A DNA stretch of 62,211 nucleotides, from the NCBI RefSeq assembly GCF_041911615.1, contig NZ_JAYROR010000120.1:1-62211 (forward strand), written 5' to 3'. The position numbers and the translations under genes are program-made. A model generated the notes under the pieces. That model did no database searches, was not told the DNA's origin, and saw nothing but the letters and a program-made list of their open reading frames with translations. The DNA comes from Zoogloea sp041911615 (GTDB lineage: Bacteria; Pseudomonadota; Gammaproteobacteria; Burkholderiales; Rhodocyclaceae). Positions 26,853-36,226 of this stretch are shown here, in pieces (positions within the stretch are counted from its first letter, which is position 1; every line of letters starts with the position of its first letter).

Positions 26853-27313
26853 GCCCAGCGCTCCCGGATGCGGGCGGCGGCCTGCTCGACGGCGGCAGCG
26901 ACGGGGGCCGACAGGCCCGGCGAGAAGGCGGCGAGGTGCGCGATTTCGGCGCCGACGAGGCGGATTGGCGGTACGCGTTCGAGGGCGGCGGGCAGGAGCC
27001 GCAGCAGGCTGCCGACTCCGGCGCCGTGGAAGCCGCTGTCCACCTCGTCGGCGGCGCCGGCGGCGATGGCGGTGGCGTCGAGTTCATGCAGCGAGCCGGG
27101 CGGGCCGAAGCCGCGTACGGCGTCGACGACGATGGCCGCGCGGCAGCCGTCGAAGCAGCCGATGGCGGCGAGTCCGGCCAGGTCGGCGCGCATCAGGCGC
27201 ACGTCGGCCGGCAGCGCCGTGGCGGCGAGGCGGGCGTGCACCGCCGGGCCGAAGCCGTCGTCGCCGTGCAGTTCGTTGCCGAAGCAGACGATGTGAAGGG
27301 GCTCAGACGCCAT
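26849..27313 (-). CDS. Hydrogenase maturation endopeptidase (HupD/HyaD family)
   Basis: A 154-residue protease that trims the C-terminal extension of the [NiFe] large subunit after Ni insertion. The family motif GNELHGDDGFGPAVHARL is at residues 12-29, with the Ni-binding Glu and Asp; further ligands VVDAVRG and FHGAG are visible. It overlaps the large-subunit stop by 11 bases and the kinase start by four. The large subunit here has a cleavable tail (12 residues after DPCLVCTVH), so a dedicated protease makes sense. Classical regulatory hydrogenases lack such a tail. Confidence 0.88.
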   Translation of the reverse strand: MASEPLHIVCFGNELHGDDGFGPAVHARLAATALPADVRLMRADLAGLAAIGCFDGCRAAIVVDAVRGFGPPGSLHELDATAIAAGAADEVDSGFHGAGVGSLLRLLPAALERVPPIRLVGAEIAHLAAFSPGLSAPVAAAVEQAAARIRERWA

Positions 27314-28838
27314 AGCGGTGCCGTTTGCCGCTGCCCACGAAATGGACGGTGCACACCAGGCAGGGGTCGTGGGAGCGGACGATGTGGCCGATCTCGACGG
27401 GGTCGGACGGGTCGGCGAGTTCGAGGCCGATGACGCTCTGCTCCCAGTGCCCGTGCTGGCCGGCGCTGTCCTTCGGCGAGGCGTTCCAGGCGGTGGGGGT
27501 GACGATCTGGTAGCGGCTGATGCGCCCGTCCTCGACCTGCAGCCAGTGGCCGAGGGTGCCGCGGGCGGCCTGCACGAAGCCGTAGCCCTCGCCGTGGCTG
27601 AAGGCGTCGGCGGGAGGCGGGAGGTAGTGGGGCGTGTCGAGCTGGCGGGCCAGTTCGGTCAGATGGTGCTTCATCCAGTACAGCGTGTGGCCGGTGCGGC
27701 GCAGGCGCGCGAACTGCCGCAGCCAGGCGTTGGGGCCTTCGCGGCCGAGCAGGTCGGCGAGCAGGCGGTCGCCGCTGGTGAGCAGCTCGGCCAGCGGGCC
27801 GGTCTCGACCACCTTGTCGCCGTAGCGCGGGGCCTTGGCCCAGGTGTAGCGGTCGGTGTCGGGCTGATAGTCGGGCACCGTCTCGCCGATGAAGGGGTGG
27901 CGGCCGCCGGGGTAGGGGCGGTACCAGGCGTGGCGGACGTGTTCGTTGACCTGAAACTGGTCGAAGGGGTCGAGGCGGCCGTCGTCGGCGCTGTAGAGGC
28001 CGCCGGCGAGCAGCGTGGCGGGGGCGTCGTAGGGCGGCTGCCAGCGCGCCGGGTCGTGCCAGGCGCCGGCGGACAGGAAGTGGCGGGCGCCGCCGCCGAT
28101 GGTGTGGAGGCCAATGGCGCGGGCGAAGCGGGTCAGCAGGCCGATGGCGCTGGTGGCGTGGGGGGCGGCGTCGAGCCAGGTGAAGAAAGCGTCGGCGCCG
28201 TCGAGGGCGAGCCAGTTGTCGAGGCTGTCGCCGATGGCTTCGCGCTCGTACCAGTCGATGGCCTGGTCGACGAGGTCGTTGCAGTCGATGAGGTCGCGTG
28301 CGGTGGCGCCGCGGGTGATGCCGCCGGGCAGCATGTACGAGGAATGGGGCCACTGCCCGCCGAAGATCGCCACCAGCTCGACGATCTTGCGCGAGGTGGC
28401 AAGCGTGGAGCGCACCACCCGCCCCTTGAGCGGCGCGAAGGCGGCTTCGGCCTCGGCGTACAGCGGCTGGGCGGCGTAGCGGGGGTTGAGGAAGTCGGGC
28501 GTGAAGAACAGGAAGCTCTGGCGCAGGTCGCTCTGGACGTTCTCGGCCATCAGGCACAGGTTGCGCACCAGGGTGGCCTGGGGCGGCACCGGCAGCCGGG
28601 CGAGCCGTTCGAGGGCCAGCGCGGCGGTGTAGAGGTGGGCGGTGCCGCAGATGCCGCAGACCCGCGGCGTGATGACGAGGCCGTCCTTGGGGGCGCGGTC
28701 GATCAGCAACTGCTCGAAACCGCGGAACAGGGTGCCGACGCAGCGGGCGTCGACCACGCGGTTGCCGTCCAGGTCCACCTGGAATTCGAGATCGCCTTCG
28801 ACGCGGTTGAGGTCGATGTTGAGGGTGGTACGGGCCAT
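27303..28838 (-). CDS. [NiFe]-hydrogenase large subunit
   Basis: A 511-residue catalytic subunit. The Ni-Fe ligands are present: L1 motif RVCGICGTAH (C61, C64) near the N-terminus and L2 motif DPCLVCTVH (C493, C496) near the C-terminus. An RVEGD motif is at residue 12. A 12-residue tail FVGSGKRHRYGV follows His499 and is the expected protease target. Gap of eight bases after the small subunit. The subgroup cannot be fixed by eye: absence of a Tat signal on the small subunit points to group 2 (HupUV/HoxBC or Huc-like) or group 1h. Confidence 0.93.
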   Translation of the reverse strand: MARTTLNIDLNRVEGDLEFQVDLDGNRVVDARCVGTLFRGFEQLLIDRAPKDGLVITPRVCGICGTAHLYTAALALERLARLPVPPQATLVRNLCLMAENVQSDLRQSFLFFTPDFLNPRYAAQPLYAEAEAAFAPLKGRVVRSTLATSRKIVELVAIFGGQWPHSSYMLPGGITRGATARDLIDCNDLVDQAIDWYEREAIGDSLDNWLALDGADAFFTWLDAAPHATSAIGLLTRFARAIGLHTIGGGARHFLSAGAWHDPARWQPPYDAPATLLAGGLYSADDGRLDPFDQFQVNEHVRHAWYRPYPGGRHPFIGETVPDYQPDTDRYTWAKAPRYGDKVVETGPLAELLTSGDRLLADLLGREGPNAWLRQFARLRRTGHTLYWMKHHLTELARQLDTPHYLPPPADAFSHGEGYGFVQAARGTLGHWLQVEDGRISRYQIVTPTAWNASPKDSAGQHGHWEQSVIGLELADPSDPVEIGHIVRSHDPCLVCTVHFVGSGKRHRYGV

Positions 28839-28846
28839 GGCGGGGC

Positions 28847-29788
28847 TCAGGGTTCCATGTCGCGGTTCTTGATGCGCAGGGGCGCCGCGGCGTGGGCGAG
28901 GTTCTTGTAGGCGATGTAGTGGGCGCGGGAGACGCCCAGCGGCAGCGCAATGGGCACGGCGCCGATCTTTTCGGTGCGGAACAGGTCTCCGTCCCGCGGG
29001 AAGCCCGGCGAGGTGCAGCCGAAGCAGGGCACGCCGACGCGGGGCTTGCTGCTGCGCCGGTTCCACAGCTCGCTGTTGCAGTTGGCGAGGGTGTTGGGGC
29101 CCTGGCAGCCGAGGTTGAAGAACAGGCAGCCGCGGCCGCCGAAGTTGACCTCCTCGAGGTCGTACTCGTGGTACTCGTTGCGCGTGCAGCCCTGGTGGAC
29201 GGTGCTGCCGTAGAAGGCGCGCGGGCGGTTCAGGAAGTCGAGTTCGAGGGGCAGGCCCTGGGCGATCATCGCCAGGCTGCGGGTGATGGTGGTCGGGTGG
29301 GTCGGGCAGCCGGCGAGGTTGATGACCGGCAGGCCGGCGCCGGAGCGCCAGTCGGGCGGCAGCAGGCCGCCGGGCGTTTCGCGGTCGAACTGCATGCCGG
29401 TGCAGTCGGTGGGGTTGGGCGGCGCGGCGGGAATGCCGCCGAAGGCCGCGCAGGTGCCCACCGCCACCACGTAACGGGCGCGCCGGGCCAGCGCCTCGGC
29501 GATCTGCAGCTTGGGGCGGCCGCGGTAGCTGTCGAACATGCCGGTGCCGTGGGGGCCGGTGATGAGGCTGCCCTCGACGCACAGGATGTCGAGGGGCTGG
29601 GTGCCGGCCTCGACGGCCGCGATCAGCGCACCGAGCGCGCCGGCGGGTTCGGCGGTGAGCGACGGGTGCCACAGGATGTCGAGGGTGCCGGCGCGGACCA
29701 GGCTCTCGACGGAAGGGCTGTCGGCGGTGAGCAACGACATGGTGTCGCCGCTGCAGGCACCGGTTTGAAGCCAGAGCAGGGTTGCCAT
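28847..29788 (-). CDS. [NiFe]-hydrogenase small subunit without Tat signal
   Basis: A 313-residue Fe-S subunit that starts directly at the conserved first strand (MATLLWLQTGACSGDTMSLL), so it has no export signal and stays in the cytosol. Proximal-cluster ligands by position are C12, C113 (VGTCAAFGG) and C161 (AGCPTHP). The usual second Cys of CxxC is Asp15. Medial/distal ligands are H198, C201, C221, C228, C237, C255 and C258. A 3Cys-1Asp proximal cluster is known from the actinobacterial-type (group 1h) enzyme of Ralstonia. First gene of an operon with large subunit, protease and Rieske kinase. No hyp genes or membrane cytochrome are in the window. Confidence 0.92.
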   Translation of the reverse strand: MATLLWLQTGACSGDTMSLLTADSPSVESLVRAGTLDILWHPSLTAEPAGALGALIAAVEAGTQPLDILCVEGSLITGPHGTGMFDSYRGRPKLQIAEALARRARYVVAVGTCAAFGGIPAAPPNPTDCTGMQFDRETPGGLLPPDWRSGAGLPVINLAGCPTHPTTITRSLAMIAQGLPLELDFLNRPRAFYGSTVHQGCTRNEYHEYDLEEVNFGGRGCLFFNLGCQGPNTLANCNSELWNRRSSKPRVGVPCFGCTSPGFPRDGDLFRTEKIGAVPIALPLGVSRAHYIAYKNLAHAAAPLRIKNRDMEP

Positions 29789-29892
29789 CGTGACACTCCA
29801 CCGGAACGTAGGGGTTGCACTCGGAAGTGAGCCGGCGGACGCGAACCCGGGCAGGCTCGACCGCTTCCCGGGGTTTACGTCAGTCGCGTCGG

Positions 29893-29928
29893 CAGGCTTT
29901 AGGCCTGTCTATACCAAAGGATATAGGT
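29893..29928. promoter_or_regulatory. Hydrogenase operon upstream region with small inverted repeats
   Basis: CAGGC-TTTAG-GCCTG (29893-29907) and an adjacent A/T-rich imperfect repeat TATACC-AAA-GGATATA (29910-29925). These lie about 110-140 bp upstream of the small-subunit start on the minus strand, in an otherwise GC-rich sequence. They may mark a promoter/operator; no clean sigma-54 or sigma-70 match is visible. Confidence 0.35.
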
Positions 29929-29938
29929 CAACCGTGTG

Positions 29939-30307
29939 TCAGATGCCCGAAATGGGTTCCAGTTCCGCGATCTCGGCATCGGAGAGCAGGCGCGACCGGG
30001 TGAAGAAGGCGCGCCCCTTGCCGCAGTCGAGGGAAAAGTCGCCGCCGCCGCCGGGCTGCACGTCGAGGGTGAGCTGGCTGCTGCCGTAGTACTGGAACTC
30101 CTGGTGGCCGAGCCAGAACTCGGCGCCGCCGACCTGGCCGAGGCACAGCATGGTCTGGCCGGGCGTGACTTCGCCGACCTTGTAGCAATTGGGCACGCTG
30201 CCGTCGCAGCAGCCGCCCGAGAGCAGGAACATCAGCGGGCCGAATTCGGCACGCAGTTCGTCGATGAAGGCGAGGGCGGATTCGGTGGCGACGATGCGGG
30301 GGATCAT
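29939..30307 (-). CDS. DUF779 protein associated with aldehyde dehydrogenase
   Basis: A 122-residue protein with the DUF779 features FLLSGGCCDGSVPNCYKVGE (three conserved Cys) and QFQYYGSSQLTLDV-type strand near FEYW. DUF779 genes are typically neighbours of acetaldehyde dehydrogenases, as here, but the biochemical role is unknown. I chose ATG 30307 (GGAG seven bases upstream) over a TTG six bases earlier. It lies downstream of the dehydrogenase behind a terminator-like hairpin, which could lower its expression. Confidence 0.85.
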   Translation of the reverse strand: MIPRIVATESALAFIDELRAEFGPLMFLLSGGCCDGSVPNCYKVGEVTPGQTMLCLGQVGGAEFWLGHQEFQYYGSSQLTLDVQPGGGGDFSLDCGKGRAFFTRSRLLSDAEIAELEPISGI

Positions 30308-30322
30308 GCTCAAGCTCCGGAT

Positions 30323-30354
30323 AAAAAAGCGGGACGGGATCGCTCCCGCCCCGC
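30323..30354 (-). terminator. Rho-independent terminator/attenuator between aldehyde dehydrogenase and DUF779
   Basis: Stem GCGGG-x-CGGGA / TCCCG-x-CCCGC with TCGC loop and a T6 run on the minus strand. It lies just before the DUF779 Shine-Dalgarno. Confidence 0.75.
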
Positions 30355-30442
30355 AACACCTTGCCTTACAAGAGAACGACAGGCCGCCCCGGGGCCGGGG
30401 CGGCAGGCCGGCCGGACGCGCGCCAGGCCGGCCGGTACTGCA

Positions 30443-31963
<1,521 letters not shown>

Positions 31964-32021
31964 GTAAGTCTCCTCCTGAATTTGGGTCGAGAACGCCTGT
32001 CGCAGCGTTGAACTCTTTTCA

Positions 32022-32036
32022 GCAGGGTACGTGCCA
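32022..32036 (-). promoter_or_regulatory. Sigma-54 promoter of aldehyde dehydrogenase gene
   Basis: On the minus strand TGGCAC-GTACC-CTGC, with GG and GC separated by exactly ten bases. Lies ~60 bp upstream of the ATG. Confidence 0.75.
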
Positions 32037-32149
32037 GTCCGGAATCAGCTTCGTCTATTGGGTCAAAAGTCTTACTTATCAGCGGCTTGGGTTTTCGTCA
32101 AAAAATTGTGCGGCGCAGCGTCCAGGGTGCAAAAGTGTCTTGAAATGGA

Positions 32150-32189
32150 GCAGGTGCTCCAAATGCCATGTGCACGGTGGAGCACCTGC
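32150..32189. promoter_or_regulatory. Inverted repeat: candidate enhancer site or terminator
   Basis: GCAGGTGCTCC (32150-32160) and GGAGCACCTGC (32179-32189) with an 18-bp spacer. It is ~115-150 bp upstream of the sigma-54 promoter, where enhancer-binding proteins act. It also lies just 3' of the BamE-like gene, so a terminator role is possible, but there is no T-run. Confidence 0.5.
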
Positions 32190-32197
32190 CCGCCGCG

Positions 32198-32683
32198 TCA
32201 GCTCCCCTTCGACTGGGTGGAGCGGCTGGTGCCCGTGACGACGCCCGCCTCGTCGAAGTGGACGTTGAAGAACACGTCGGCGCTGAATTCCGGCGGCAGC
32301 CGCCAGTCCCACACCTCTTCCTTCTTGAGGGCGAACTTCTGCACCGAGCGGGGCTTGCCGAGCAGGCGGCGCACCTGGTCGCGGGTCCAGCCGGGCTGCA
32401 CGCGGGCGAAGTTCTGCGGGGTGAGCACGTTCTCGAAGCTGCGCAGCACGTTGTCGGGCCCAATGGTGGCCATGAAGCATTCGGTGCCTTCGGGCTGGCG
32501 GGTGTATTCCCAGGTCACGCTGCCGTCGTCGTTGCGCCATTCGATGCCGGGCTTGCCGAGCTTGTCGCGCACGTCGTAGCCGGTGGACTGGCCGGGTTTG
32601 AGGTCGTGGGTGGTCACCGCGTCGCAGGCGGCGAGGCCGAGCAGGGCCAGCACGCCGAGTAGCAATGAGCGCAGTTTACGCAT
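32198..32683 (-). CDS. BamE/SmpA-like outer-membrane lipoprotein
   Basis: A 161-residue lipoprotein: signal MRKLRSLLLGVLALLGLAAC with lipobox LAAC. The mature part contains two BamE-like repeats with the typical 'GxxxxxVRxxLGxP' pattern (GYDVRDKLGKP and GWTRDQVRRLLGKPRSV). BamE assists the outer-membrane protein assembly complex. Here the two repeats suggest a paralogue rather than the canonical short BamE, so I give no symbol. AAGGAGACCCACCG precedes the ATG. Divergent from the Liv operon. Confidence 0.82.
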   Translation of the reverse strand: MRKLRSLLLGVLALLGLAACDAVTTHDLKPGQSTGYDVRDKLGKPGIEWRNDDGSVTWEYTRQPEGTECFMATIGPDNVLRSFENVLTPQNFARVQPGWTRDQVRRLLGKPRSVQKFALKKEEVWDWRLPPEFSADVFFNVHFDEAGVVTGTSRSTQSKGS

Positions 32684-32716
32684 CGGTGGGTCTCCTTGGG
32701 TCGAAATGGCGCCCAA

Positions 32717-32746
32717 CCGGCCAAAATGGCCGGGCTTGGTTACAAT
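32717..32746 (+). promoter_or_regulatory. Promoter region of the Liv operon
   Basis: TACAAT at 32741-32746 is a good -10. An inverted repeat CCGGCC-AAAAT-GGCCGG (32717-32733) overlaps the expected -35 and could be an operator. Confidence 0.45.
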
Positions 32747-32788
32747 CGCTCCATTCTGGCATGAACACCCTTTGTGGAGGATGGACAG

Positions 32789-33913
32789 GTGAAAGCTCGG
32801 GTAACGATTCGGTTCGTCGCTGCGGCGACCATGGCGGCCAGTTCGCTGGCGATGGCGGAGACGGTGGTCAAGATCGGCTTCGCCGGTCCGCTCACCGGGC
32901 CCATCGCCCACGTGGGCAAGGATGAGCAGTTTGGGGCCCAGCTGGCCCTCGACGACGCCAACGCCAAGGGCGTCACCCTGGGGGGGCAGAAAGTGCGCTT
33001 CGAGCTGATGGCCGAGGACGACCAGGCCGATCCGCGCACCGCCACCACCGTCGCCCAGCGGCTCGTCGATGCCGGTGTGAAGGGCGTGGTCGGGCACGTC
33101 ACCTCCGGCGCGGCGATTCCCGCCTCGCGCATCTATGAGCAGGGCGGCATCCCGTCGATCACCCCGTCGTCCACCAGTCCCAAGCTGACCCGTCAGGGCT
33201 TCAAGACCACTTACCGCGTCATCGCCAACGATCTCCAGCAGGGGGCGGCGATGGCCGGTTTCGCCGTCGATGTGCTGAAGGCCCAGCGCATCGCGGTGAT
33301 CGACGATCGCACCGCCTACGGCCAGGGCCTCGCCGACGCGCTGGTGGAAAGCCTCAAGGCGCGCGGGGTGAAACCCGTCGGCCGAGAGTTCACCAACGAC
33401 AAGGCCACCGACTTTGCCGCCATCCTCACCAAGCTCAAGGCCGCCAAGCCCGATGCGCTTTTCTACGGCGGCATGGACGCCCAGGGCGCGCCGCTGCTCA
33501 AGCAGATGAAGCAGCTCGGCATCACCGCAAAATACCTGGGCGGCGACGGCGCCTGCACCGCCGAGATGATCAAGATCGCCGGCGCCGCGATGAGCTCCGA
33601 CGTGTATTGCACCCAGGCCGGCATTCCGATGGACAAGATGCCCGCCGGCAAGGTCTTCAACGAGCGCTTCACGAAGCGCTTCAACGTGCCGGTCCAGCTC
33701 TACGCGCCCTACAGCTACGACGCGGCGACCGCGCTCATCGAGGCGATGAAGCTCGCCAACTCGGCCGAGCCGGCCAAGTTCCTGCCGCTGATGGGCAAGG
33801 TCAGCTTCAAGGGCGTGACCGGCAACATCGGGTTCGATGCCAACGGCGACTCCCGCGAGGGCGGCGTGGCGCTTTACCAGTTCAACAAGGGCAAGTGGGA
33901 AGTGCGCCCCTGA
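32789..33913 (+). CDS. livK: Branched-chain amino-acid ABC transporter, substrate-binding protein 1
   Basis: A 374-residue periplasmic protein of the LivJ/LivK family. Signal peptide VKARVTIRFVAAATMAASSLAMA; mature start ETVVKIGFAGPLTGPIAHVG. Conserved blocks are AEDDQADPRTATTVAQRLVD, GHVTSGAAIPASRIYEQGG and IDDRTAYGQGLAD. GTG start at 32789 behind GTGGAGG (32774-32780); the nearer ATG at 32781 runs into a stop after three codons. It is highly similar to the next gene, so a tandem duplication gave two binding proteins for one permease. Confidence 0.9.
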   Translation: MKARVTIRFVAAATMAASSLAMAETVVKIGFAGPLTGPIAHVGKDEQFGAQLALDDANAKGVTLGGQKVRFELMAEDDQADPRTATTVAQRLVDAGVKGVVGHVTSGAAIPASRIYEQGGIPSITPSSTSPKLTRQGFKTTYRVIANDLQQGAAMAGFAVDVLKAQRIAVIDDRTAYGQGLADALVESLKARGVKPVGREFTNDKATDFAAILTKLKAAKPDALFYGGMDAQGAPLLKQMKQLGITAKYLGGDGACTAEMIKIAGAAMSSDVYCTQAGIPMDKMPAGKVFNERFTKRFNVPVQLYAPYSYDAATALIEAMKLANSAEPAKFLPLMGKVSFKGVTGNIGFDANGDSREGGVALYQFNKGKWEVRP

Positions 33914-34005
33914 GGCGCCCACGGGCGCCGTGCGGCCAGATGGCCCTGAAGTTGCTTGATCGCAGTCAATTGCACTGAACCGCTCTCATCTGAGGAGAAA
34001 AACGC

Positions 34006-35118
34006 ATGAAAATCACCCTTGTCGCTCTCGCCGTGCTCGGTCTTGGTGCATCCGCCGCGCAGGCCCAGGAAGTGGTCAAGATCGGTGCCGCCGCGCCGCT
34101 CACCGGCACCCAGTCGCACCTGGGCAAGGACATCGAGAACGGCGTGCGCCTCGCCGTGGAGGAATACAACGCCAAGGGCGTGACGCTCGGCGGCAAGAAG
34201 GTGAAGTTCGAGGTGATGGCCGAGGACGACGCCGCCGATCCGAAAACCGCCACCAACGTCGCCCAGCGCCTCGTGGACGCGGGCGTCAAGGGCGTGGTCG
34301 GCCACCTCAATTCGGGCGCCTCGATCCCCGCCTCGCGCATCTACAACGACGGTGGCGTGCCGCAGGTGTCGCCGGCCTCGACCAACCCCAAGCTCACCCA
34401 GCAGGGCTTCAAGGCCACTTTCCGCACCATCGCCAACGACGTGCAGCAGGGCCTCGGCATCGGCCGCTTCGCCGCCACCAGCCTGGGCAAGAAGGTCGCC
34501 GTCATCGACGATCGCACCGCCTACGGCCAGGGCCTCGCCGACGAGGTGGAGAAGGCCGTCAAGGCCAGCGGCGGCACCGTGGTGACGCGCGAATTCACGA
34601 GCGACAAGGCCACCGACTTCCTCGCCATCCTCACCCGCATCAAGGCCAAGAGCCCCGACGTGATCGTCTACAGCGGCATGGACACCCAGGGCGGCCCGAT
34701 GCTCAAGCAGATCAAGCAACTGGGCATCGGCGCCAAGTTCATCACCGGCGACGGCGGCTGCACCGGCGAGATCATCAAGCTGGCGGGCGACGCGATCGGC
34801 CCCAACGCGTACTGCACCCAGCCCGGCCTGCCCCTCGAGAAGATGCCGGGCGGCAAGGATTTCAACGCCCGCTTCAAGAAGCGCTTCAATGCCGATGTGC
34901 AGATCTACGCGCCCTACGCCTACGACGCCGCCTCGGCGATCATCGAGGCGATGAAGGCCGCCAACTCGTCCGACCCCGCGAAGTACGCGCCGGCCATCGC
35001 CAAGGTCAACTTCCCCGGCGTGATCGGGACGGTCGCCTTCGACGCCCGGGGCGACATCAAAGATGGCGCGGTCACCGTCTACCAGTTCAAGGCCGGCAAG
35101 TGGGACGCCGTGCACTGA
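34006..35118 (+). CDS. livK: Branched-chain amino-acid ABC transporter, substrate-binding protein 2
   Basis: A 370-residue paralogue of the preceding protein, identical at well over half the positions by eye. Signal peptide MKITLVALAVLGLGASAAQA, mature QEVVKIGAAAPLTGTQSHLG. It shares AEDDAADPKTATNVAQRLVD and VIDDRTAYGQGLAD. Differences cluster in the ligand-cleft region after the first domain (SGASIPASRIYNDGGVPQVS), so the two copies may prefer different ligands (inference). Good Shine-Dalgarno (TGAGGAG). Followed after a 156-bp gap by livH. Confidence 0.92.
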   Translation: MKITLVALAVLGLGASAAQAQEVVKIGAAAPLTGTQSHLGKDIENGVRLAVEEYNAKGVTLGGKKVKFEVMAEDDAADPKTATNVAQRLVDAGVKGVVGHLNSGASIPASRIYNDGGVPQVSPASTNPKLTQQGFKATFRTIANDVQQGLGIGRFAATSLGKKVAVIDDRTAYGQGLADEVEKAVKASGGTVVTREFTSDKATDFLAILTRIKAKSPDVIVYSGMDTQGGPMLKQIKQLGIGAKFITGDGGCTGEIIKLAGDAIGPNAYCTQPGLPLEKMPGGKDFNARFKKRFNADVQIYAPYAYDAASAIIEAMKAANSSDPAKYAPAIAKVNFPGVIGTVAFDARGDIKDGAVTVYQFKAGKWDAVH

Positions 35119-35274
35119 GCCACGCCTGAATCTGCCGGGCTGGCCGGACGCGTGGCGAGTGCCGCGGCTGTCCCGGTCGGCCGCGGCGGCGGCGTGCGCC
35201 GGCACCGGGCGCCTGGTCTCCCTCGAGGGCGGGCGCCGTGCCGGAGCCTTTCTCCCTTCTTCCGGGCTGCATCC

Positions 35275-36207
35275 ATGGAAACCCTCCTCCAACAAACCGT
35301 GAACGGCCTCGTGGTCGGTAGCGTGTATGCGCTGATCGCCTTGGGCTACACGATGGTCTATGGCATTCTGGGCCTCATCAACTTCGCCCACGGCGACGTG
35401 CTGATGGTCGGCGCGCTGGTCGCCCTCGAGGCGATCCGCCTGCTCCAGACCCACTATCCCGAACTCGGCCTGGTGCCGACGCTGCTCGCCGGCCTCGGCG
35501 CGGCCGTGGTGGCGTGCATGATCCTCGGCTACACCATCGAGCGCACCGCCTACCGCCGCCTGCGCAATGCCCCGCGGCTGGCGCCGCTGATCACCGCCAT
35601 CGGTGTCTCTTTCCTGCTCCAGACCATGGCGATGATCATCTGGGGCCGCAACTACCACACCTTTCCGCAGCTGGTTTCCACGACGCCCATCGAGCCGGTG
35701 GCCGGCGTGTTCATCACCCCGGTGCAGATCGTGATCCTCGCCGTATCGGCGGTGCTGATGATCGGCCTCGTGCTGCTGGTCAATAAAACCCGCCTCGGCC
35801 GTGCCATGCGCGCCACCGCCGAGAACCACCGCGTCGCCAGCCTGATGGGTGTCGATACCAACAAGATCATCGCCGCCACCTTCATCATCGGCTCGGCGCT
35901 GGCCGCGGTGGCGGGCGTGATGTACTCGTCCAACTACGGCATCGCCCACTACGCGATGGGCTTCATGCCCGGCCTCAAGGCCTTCACCGCGGCGGTGCTG
36001 GGCGGCATCGGCAACCTCGCCGGGGCGATGCTCGGCGGCATCGTGCTGGGGCTGGTCGAGTCCATCGGCGCCGGCTACATCGAGGACATGAGCTTTGGCT
36101 TCCTCAACTCGAGCTACCAGGACATCTTCGCCTTCATCATCCTCGGCATCGTGCTGATCTTCCGGCCCACCGGCCTGCTCGGCGAGCGTGTCGCCGACCG
36201 CGCCTGA
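35275..36207 (+). CDS. livH: Branched-chain amino-acid ABC transporter permease LivH
   Basis: A 310-residue inner-membrane permease with about eight helices. LivH hallmarks are NGLVVGSVYALIALGYTMVYGILGLINFAHGD, RLGRAMRATAENHRVASLMGVD (cytosolic coupling loop) and GGIGNLAGAMLGGIVLGLVE. ATG 35275 chosen because it begins at the conserved METLLQQ start; an upstream in-frame ATG would add a non-conserved segment. Confidence 0.95.
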   Translation: METLLQQTVNGLVVGSVYALIALGYTMVYGILGLINFAHGDVLMVGALVALEAIRLLQTHYPELGLVPTLLAGLGAAVVACMILGYTIERTAYRRLRNAPRLAPLITAIGVSFLLQTMAMIIWGRNYHTFPQLVSTTPIEPVAGVFITPVQIVILAVSAVLMIGLVLLVNKTRLGRAMRATAENHRVASLMGVDTNKIIAATFIIGSALAAVAGVMYSSNYGIAHYAMGFMPGLKAFTAAVLGGIGNLAGAMLGGIVLGLVESIGAGYIEDMSFGFLNSSYQDIFAFIILGIVLIFRPTGLLGERVADRA

Positions 36208-36226
36208 CCGAGGACAACTCCGAACC

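Noticed and set aside
24762..27296. An 844-residue frame opposite the Rieske kinase and protease
   Set aside because: Antisense to genes with clear catalytic motifs; composition (Gly/Val/Ala/His-rich) is that of a mirror frame.
30383..30404. GC-rich palindrome GCCGCCCC/GGGGCGGC between DUF779 and the dehydrogenase
   Set aside because: Forms a hairpin but has no T-run; the functional terminator is more likely the one at 30323-30354.
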